Shown one piece after another: positions 58,452 to 64,000 of a DNA stretch of 64,000 nt. Under the pieces are notes generated by a model that was given only the letters and a program-made list of their open reading frames with translations, made no database searches and was not told where the DNA came from. Within the stretch, counting starts at the first letter, position 1; each line of letters starts with the position of its first letter. The position numbers and the translations under genes were made by a program. Source of the stretch: Apostichopus japonicus (lineage: Eukaryota > Echinodermata > Holothuroidea > Aspidochirotida > Stichopodidae); the NCBI RefSeq assembly GCF_037975245.1, contig NC_092580.1, forward strand, positions 16,504,001 through 16,568,000, in the 5' to 3' direction.

Positions 58452-58584
58452 AGATGGACGGCATCCGTAATGAAACAATATCACGAAGCGCGCGAACAAT
58501 TTTAGGAATGAATTTGCTACGCGCCTGCACCCAAGCAAATGTCCCCCCCAATATTTGAAACAAATCGCCGCCCCTGCACCATCA

Positions 58585-59198
58585 GATCCAGGAATTGGAA
58601 CACATGGGCTTGGGAAACAATTGTTGGTTATGATTGGAAGGAATAACTACCAAAATAGAAGTGCATAAGGAGACATCGGTAATAAAAGGGATGTTTGCGT
58701 CGTCAAAGTGTTCTTACTTTCCACTATGTACCATGTTTTGAACAAAATTATGCTCGTAGGTAATTTTAGTGCAAGAAATGTATGCAGGCATGAATCCTGG
58801 CTGCTGCCCTGACCCATTCCCCTCTCTGGGTTCACCCCTAAGCTATAACACCTCAACATTGCTAACTTATAGTGAAGTATGTTGTGACTTTTCAATAGAC
58901 CCCTGATCCAGAATTAAGACAAATTCAGAGAACATACAAACCTTTTTGTAAAGCCTGTGCAAACATTTGTAAAACAATTTCACATATAACATACATTTTT
59001 GTTCCCTTCAATAGTTGAGCTATTTACCTTACAATTGTGGATAAAACTTTCAAACTGTTAATTAAAATTTACCCTTATAGCTCCACAAAAAGTTTAAAAC
59101 TACCTTACACACCTCCCACCTCCCCCCCCCCCCCCTCACACCAAGTTGCAAGTGTACTCTTGTATAGGGAATCAAAGAAACATTTTCATGTTTTTTAC
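58585..59198. other. ABCC intron, nothing further seen
   Basis: AT-rich with a poly-C run at about 59121. No exon or element recognised. Confidence 0.5.
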
Positions 59199-59352
59199 CT
59201 GAAGTCCAGCTTGGGTCTTGAGACCCTCAATGGAAGTCCAGAATAAATGAGTTTCAATCAAAACAAAACCAGTGAGATGGATGAGAAAGAGAAAGTACAT
59301 CAAAACAAATCCATTTTGAAAATATTCACGAACGGAAACAAAATGGAGACCA
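59199..59352 (-). CDS. ABCC exon: TMD1 helices, upstream end uncertain
   Basis: Donor GTAAAA after CAG (phase 0). It encodes REYFQNGFVLMYFLFLIHLT, GFVLIETHLFWTSIEGLKTQ, AGLQ and joins in frame to ALIYQKSLRL of the next exon, as in the family pattern T--FF------G-R---AL---IY-KSL-L. The acceptor is ambiguous; an AG at about 59353 gives an open frame starting PIGLHFVSV. A stop lies just further upstream. Confidence 0.8.
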
Positions 59353-59889
59353 ATTGGTCTCCAATATTAATATTCTATCAAAAGAAAAGGAAATGGAAGA
59401 AGTTAAAATATGCATTTTAACTAGAAAAATAAATATATGAAATAAATTACAAATTTCTCAAGATGGCATTATAGGGGTATTTTTTATGCTACCTATCATT
59501 TCTGTGGGAATAAATCTAGAACATGAATTGGATGCAAATTCTGGAAATTAATAAACTGTTGTTACAAATTTTACCATGTTTATCCAATGAAGGCTATTTC
59601 AAGTGTGTTATCATTATAATCTCATGAAAAACAACCTACTGTATACAGACCTATCTTAAACATAGAAATCTAAATTAAACCATCATGTGACCTATCAGAA
59701 ACATTCTTGTACACTCTTTTTATAGACTTTCTCTGTCCTGTCGGTGTGAAGTTATGTAAAAATCTTGCAAAAGACTTATCTCATCCTTCTACATGTAATG
59801 TACATGTGGTTGCGATATTGTAGTCAGTTGGCTAGCACTGCAACATACTGTATTAGTACTCTAATAGTTACCTCTAGTTGCCTCTCTAA

Positions 59890-60550
59890 CCTATGATGTC
59901 ATAGGGTTAAGGTCAATTAACCAAAAACAGCACTTTGGCCATTACACCGATGCCAAACACAATATGGGATATGGGACTGCAAGTTTACAGTGCATAACAT
60001 ATTGTAAAACTTCAAGGGTCACATAATCAAAGGAGGTCAAAAGTCACATTTGTGCAAAAAATTGTGTTGTGATCTCCTCCCAAATCGTATGGCCAATGGA
60101 CTTCAAACTTGTTTTTTTTTTTTTATGGCTTAGCATAAGATGCAGCGTCTCTGTTACTTGTAACATAATAGGGTCAAGGTCAGTGGTTAAATTACAAAAA
60201 CAAAAACCCCATCATTTTTTACTTTGACCTGTATGCCTAAATTACAATTGCCAGAAACCCTCAAATCCATGTGGGATTTCAGATAGCAAGTTTACAGCAC
60301 ATGTTTAATTAATGTAAATAACCAAAAGTCAGGTGATCAGAGTAGCTCAAATTATGGTCAAACTTGACCAATTAAACCTGTATGAAATTGTAAGTTGCAA
60401 AGACCTCCTCAATGGATCCCCCAGTGGACTTCGAACTTGTTGGGGGTGTGCCAAGGTATACACAAATCTTTAGACATGGGCCATTCCACACTAATGGGGT
60501 ACTAATTTGTGACATAGTGGGTGAAAATTTAAAGTCATAGGGAAAGCATG
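59890..60550. repeat. Diverged tandem duplication, about 310-350 bp period
   Basis: GCAAGTTTACAG occurs at 59979 and 60287, CCAATGGACTTCAAACTTGT at 60094 and CCAGTGGACTTCGAACTTGT at 60421, and (A)ATAGGGT(T/C)AAGGTCA at 59909 and 60168. Order is kept but spacing varies, so this is an old, gapped duplication. Confidence 0.6.
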
Positions 60551-60664
60551 AAACTTGGTTTGAGTAATGACCTAGAGTGTATAGCAACTGTATATACCCT
60601 CAATGAGATAAGTTTTTGATAAGGTTGGCAATGACAGCCAAGCAAAGTATAATATATGGCGTGT

Positions 60665-60682
60665 ATTACGTACGTAACAAGG
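60665..60682 (-). promoter_or_regulatory. CCTTGTTACGTACGTAAT motif, copy 1
   Basis: The reverse complement reads CCTTGTTACGTACGTAAT, and the plus strand continues GGACAG. It differs at two positions from 44858-44875 in the 3' flank of the DDE-like gene. The core TTACGTACGTAA is a perfect palindrome. Confidence 0.65.
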
Positions 60683-61019
60683 ACAGATATCTGAGCATAA
60701 ACAGGCCACAAACAACAATTGTACATGAGTTTTAACAGTTTTTGTTTATTGCAAACTTTGTAATTATAACAATTAACAAAGACAAAATGGATCCAAGGGT
60801 GAAAAACTGGAAAAAATATGAATCTTTGATAATACAACGAGAGGGCATTTCAACATTCCCTATGCACAGAACAAATTTTAGTGCCACAAGTACCTTTTTT
60901 CCCTGAGTATTTGTTACAATATATCTCACATCTTAATGCAAACCACTGCTAGAAGCTATAGTGCAGAAAATGATATGGACTTGCATAAAGGTAGGATGTA
61001 TGGTTACCATGTTCAGGGT

Positions 61020-61037
61020 CTTACGTACGTAACAAGG
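61020..61037 (-). promoter_or_regulatory. CCTTGTTACGTACGTAAG motif, copy 2
   Basis: Second copy 355 bp from the first, again followed by GGACAG on the plus strand. It lies 1057 bp beyond the stop of the related gene, compared with 994 bp for the motif in the intact copy. Confidence 0.65.
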
Positions 61038-62093
61038 ACAGAATATTTTTCAATCTCCACATTAATTTGTCATCAGAAATACTATGGATTACAAATTATT
61101 ATTTTCAATTGAATGTACATCTGGGCACTCATTTGTAGCTGTTTCTTTGCTGCTGTACTTTGGAATTATCATGAAATTGTGATGATATATCATATCCTGT
61201 GGGAAACAACAACTTATCCAGAGTGGTCTGTTTAAGATTGTAAATGTCAGACTTTCATTAAAGAAAAATTAAATAGTTGAATGAATAGTTGTAGGCTTGC
61301 ATATGATTAATTGCATATATCTAGCAAAGTTAAAAAGATACTACTAATACTGACACCTCTAGTGTAGGTCATTGAATGCATTGTTCAACTGAAAATTGAA
61401 TAGTTAACAATTGAATATTTATAAAATTCAATAATTTCAAAATTGCATATGAATAGTGAAAATCCGAAAATTTCATATAATCGAAGGATTGTTAAGCTGT
61501 AGACTTGAATACAGTATGTCAGAAATTTTAAAAGAGTAAACTTGCATACCATTGGAAAGATATCAAATTACAAGAGGGTATTAGATACCAACAATATTAG
61601 CACCAATGCAACACTAAAATGTACCAATATGTACACTAATATCATGTTTGAAACATGGACAGACGAAAAACCATAAATTGTTTTTACTTTTTTATCAAAC
61701 TGGCTAATGGTTAAATGTTTACTTTTCAAACTTTCTGAAATGTATCAGATGAAGTGGGATAGCCTCACATGTCATGGAATGGAATAAACATAAATTTGAA
61801 GATGTTTTCAGAAAAAATGCTAAAAAGAAAGCACACACTATCACAAGCATATCTGACTGTTTCTTTTTTGCTCTTTCCTATATAGTCAAGCATGCAGTAT
61901 ATTGAAGACAAGCAATCAAGCAAGAACCTAAAACATCTAAGATTCCTGCAGAATAGATGCTGTCAACTAAAACTGTACACAGTACAACTAGCTAGATGGA
62001 AAGCAAGAGTGTACTTGTTAAAACTTTGAAATATATACAAAATATGCATTATGTGATTAGCATGGGAATGGACAAAGACTATGCTTTACCACT
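61038..62093. other. 3' flank of the related DDE-like copy
   Basis: AT-rich, no coding signal, no clear tandem repeat. Probably transposon 3' non-coding sequence if the interpretation of the neighbouring gene is right. Confidence 0.4.
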
Positions 62094-62518
62094 TTACAGC
62101 TCAGCTTGTGTTATTGCTTTCATTTCAGCATATGCTTTCTCCACATTTTCAATTTCTTGCACAGAAAATGGTCCACTGCCCACCAATGTAAGGGGTCCAT
62201 CGATAACGAATTTGCCTAAAACCTTCTCAGAATCTGACCTTATAGGCCAATCATACATCTTAGATGCACTGCGAACTCTATGGAGAAACTTAAACAGATA
62301 TTCCTCCCCATCTTTCTCAAGCAATCGTCCAATATAGAATTCGTTGTCATAGAAGACAGCATAATACTCTTCAAGGCGAATTTCAATCCCTCTTTGCTGT
62401 GGTTTTAGTAATGCCTCATACTTGTTCTCTGGTAGGCAGACATCACATAAGAGATCTTTTAAGACCTTTTCATTCAACACATCCAAGTGTGTCTGGACAA
62501 CTTCAGATTCATCATAAT
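62094..62518 (-). CDS. Related DDE-like copy, C-terminal exon
   Basis: 425 bp from acceptor ATTACAG to a stop, phase 1. It is open throughout: DYDESEVVQTHLDVLNEKVL, then LEEYYAVFYDNEFYIGRLLE, FKFLHRVRSASKMYDWPIRS and a tail VQEIENVEKAYAEMKAITQ. The domain corresponds to exons 2-3 of the intact gene in position and pattern. It joins in frame to the exon upstream (NKV|DYDES). Confidence 0.65.
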
Positions 62519-62915
62519 CTGTAATTTATGAAAAGAGCAAAAAAAAAATTAAATAGGAAATATTCACTGGCTGTCTTCAATCTTGATGACTGCAATGACC
62601 AACCAAATGGTATGGGCAATCCATAACAACTATTCCAGCATTTTTCACGAAGAAGTGAACTTAAAGTCCACGACTCACCCCACCCTCACGTTTGATTAGA
62701 GTTCACTGATAAGGAGTTTCAATCTAATTAATGAAATCAAGGCCCTTAATAAAGTTAAGTAACATATCATTTCCCATGAAAAGAAACACTGGAATATGCA
62801 ACATCAAACATAACACTTCTGTTGATGCATTTTGTTTTTGATTCTGCAAATAGAAGGAAATCTCTTTCAATGTCATGTTGCTTAGCACTTAAAATTTAAG
62901 TAAAAAGGGACTGAC
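62519..62915. other. Intron of the related DDE-like copy
   Basis: 397-bp AT-rich GT-AG intron between the main exon and the C-terminal exon. Nothing else recognised. Confidence 0.6.
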
Positions 62916-63955
62916 CCACTTTGTTGGAAGTTAGTATGCCACCTGCATTACCCACTTCAGATAAGTCCCCTGTCTCAGATCTTTCAGATGATGATTTACC
63001 CACAGTTGCTCCAGTTGCATTATCAGTTGCACTCTCAAGTGTACAGACCGGAATCTCATCCATCTCAGCGTGACCTACATCTGCAGCTTCCATATCACTG
63101 CTAGTAGTTGCTTCAAATGAAATCCCTTTAGCAGACATCTTGCATTCACTCCAAGACTTCACAAACTCCAGATTGATGCACGGTGCTACTGAGTTCAGAT
63201 CCTGACAGGGTGAACAGAAGCATGAAAGACGCCTTTTGTGCAATTAGTATGGAGAGATCCCAGCTACAGCATGCAACTTTCGCGTTCCAGCCACAGTGTC
63301 AACATTTGTTCTGGTTGGCCTTTCCCTCTGTATATCACCTTCCTTCACTTAGTAAAAAGTACGACGAGAGTGGTTGCACGATCCATCTGGTTTCACTGGT
63401 GCCTTAGCAAGATTTTTGGAGCAGAAGTCATAGAACTCCCAGGGTCCATCAATGGTGATGTTGACATCAGACTTCACTGACCTTGTGACTGTATTTTTAA
63501 CCACCCCCACCCTCTCCATCACATGGATTTTTTCCATGGCATGAGCCAAAGAAATACCGCTCAACTTGCACGCCAAAATCTATGTTTCCAAATGAGATGT
63601 CAGCAAATCCTGTGCGAGATTTGTGTTGTGCGCCACACCCATCAGTGAACTGGATCAGTCTGTTAAACTCCACTTTCCCCTCCACCTTCAGATGTGTGCA
63701 GGTCAGTTTACAGAAGTGGGTAACTGCATGTGTATCATATCCTCGCTTCCTGAGACAGGGTTTGACGATATTCTTTCACTCGCTCAGTCTCTTTAGCTTG
63801 ATACTGAACATAACATTCCTGATCAGCTTTTATGCGGCCTCGATACCTGCGCATATACGTTGCTGCATTGCTAAAACCAGTTGTTCGTTGTCCTTCAATA
63901 TCCTCTAGTTGAGGTACCGTCCTGTTTAAGGAACGAAGGCGAATTTTCAGGCTCA
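62916..63955 (-). pseudogene. Related DDE-like copy, main exon, internally deleted and frameshifted
   Basis: Starts with ATG after an AG acceptor (TCTTTTCAG, then GTAAG before the ATG), the same layout as the intact gene. The N-terminal part has AATYMRRYRGRIKADQECYV. Near 63735 it jumps to DTHAVTHFCKL and FTDGCGAQHKSRTGF, so the part corresponding to residues of about 100-575 of the intact protein is missing. The second Asp (TDG) and the HGKNPCDGE Glu are kept, but the first Asp region is deleted. A frameshift follows after GEGG, then ITIDGPWEFYDFCSKN, another frame change near 63350, and a TAA just before LHKRRLSCFCSPC. Donor GTCAGT at 62915. Clearly inactive. Confidence 0.75.
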
Positions 63956-64000
63956 TCTTACCTGAAAAGAGAATAATTTGTAAAACAAAATATCCTGGAG

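Larger units (their letters stand above)
57128..58576. mobile_element. hAT-type element containing two further hAT-type insertions
   Basis: Ends CATGGGTGGCGAT and ATCGCCGCCCCTG (11 of 13 complementary), flanked by the identical octamer CACCATCA at 57120-57127 and 58577-58584. Both ends have ATGTCC plus C-rich and CAATATTT sub-terminal sequence. Removing the two nested elements and one copy of each target duplication leaves about 600 bp of non-coding sequence. It lies in an ABCC intron. Confidence 0.88.

Noticed and set aside
57521-58527. Larger element ending at GCTACGCGCCTG near 58527
   Set aside because: The end resembles the left tip, but its flank CACCCAAG does not match TCTAACTG; the end at 57788 does.

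Overview
This window looks like nuclear DNA of a metazoan, most likely a marine invertebrate deuterostome. Genes are split by GT-AG introns, the DNA is AT-rich and full of minisatellites and poly-C tracts, and it holds Ty1/copia, LINE, hAT and CMC/EnSpm-like sequences plus a broken ABCC transporter gene whose motifs resemble SUR (ABCC8/9). An echinoderm is my best guess, but nothing here proves it.

Layout: 1-5.85 kb is a 54-bp minisatellite array. 5.85-12.5 kb has no gene I can support, but holds two hAT-type non-autonomous elements and an inverted-repeat-bounded low-complexity block. 12.8-21.3 kb is a graveyard on the minus strand: a 5'-truncated LINE, a CMC/EnSpm-like (TNP2-like) transposase remnant, a MITE, and a decayed intron-containing transposon-type gene. 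23.1-24.6 kb is a roughly 375-bp tandem repeat. 25.95-26.51 kb has two minus-strand exons of a SET-domain (KMT5A-like) fragment. 27.01-31.55 kb is a complete but mutated Ty1/copia retrotransposon with both LTRs.

From 59.35 to 31.67 kb (minus strand) lie 13 exons of an ABCC transporter covering the core of TMD1 and all of NBD1. Phases agree at every junction, but there are two in-frame TGA codons and a lost donor GT, so it is probably a pseudogene. Its introns are filled with hAT elements (several with visible 8-bp target duplications, some nested), a 47-bp minisatellite split by a 2.6-kb hAT element, and an apparently intact three-exon 904-codon gene (49175-45869, minus strand).

That 904-codon gene is the most interesting object. 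It has a basic N-terminus, zinc-binding-like cysteines, a DDE-like triad and a small C-terminal domain on separate exons. On its 5' side are seven perfect ACGTACGT palindromes in 1.4 kb, many followed at fixed distance by GACACC. On its 3' side is a 60-bp tandem repeat that also carries GGACAC. A diverged, broken relative (62.09-63.96 kb) has the same gene layout and two copies of the same palindromic motif about 1 kb beyond its stop. I infer a DNA transposon family with motif-rich flanks that I cannot assign to a named superfamily.
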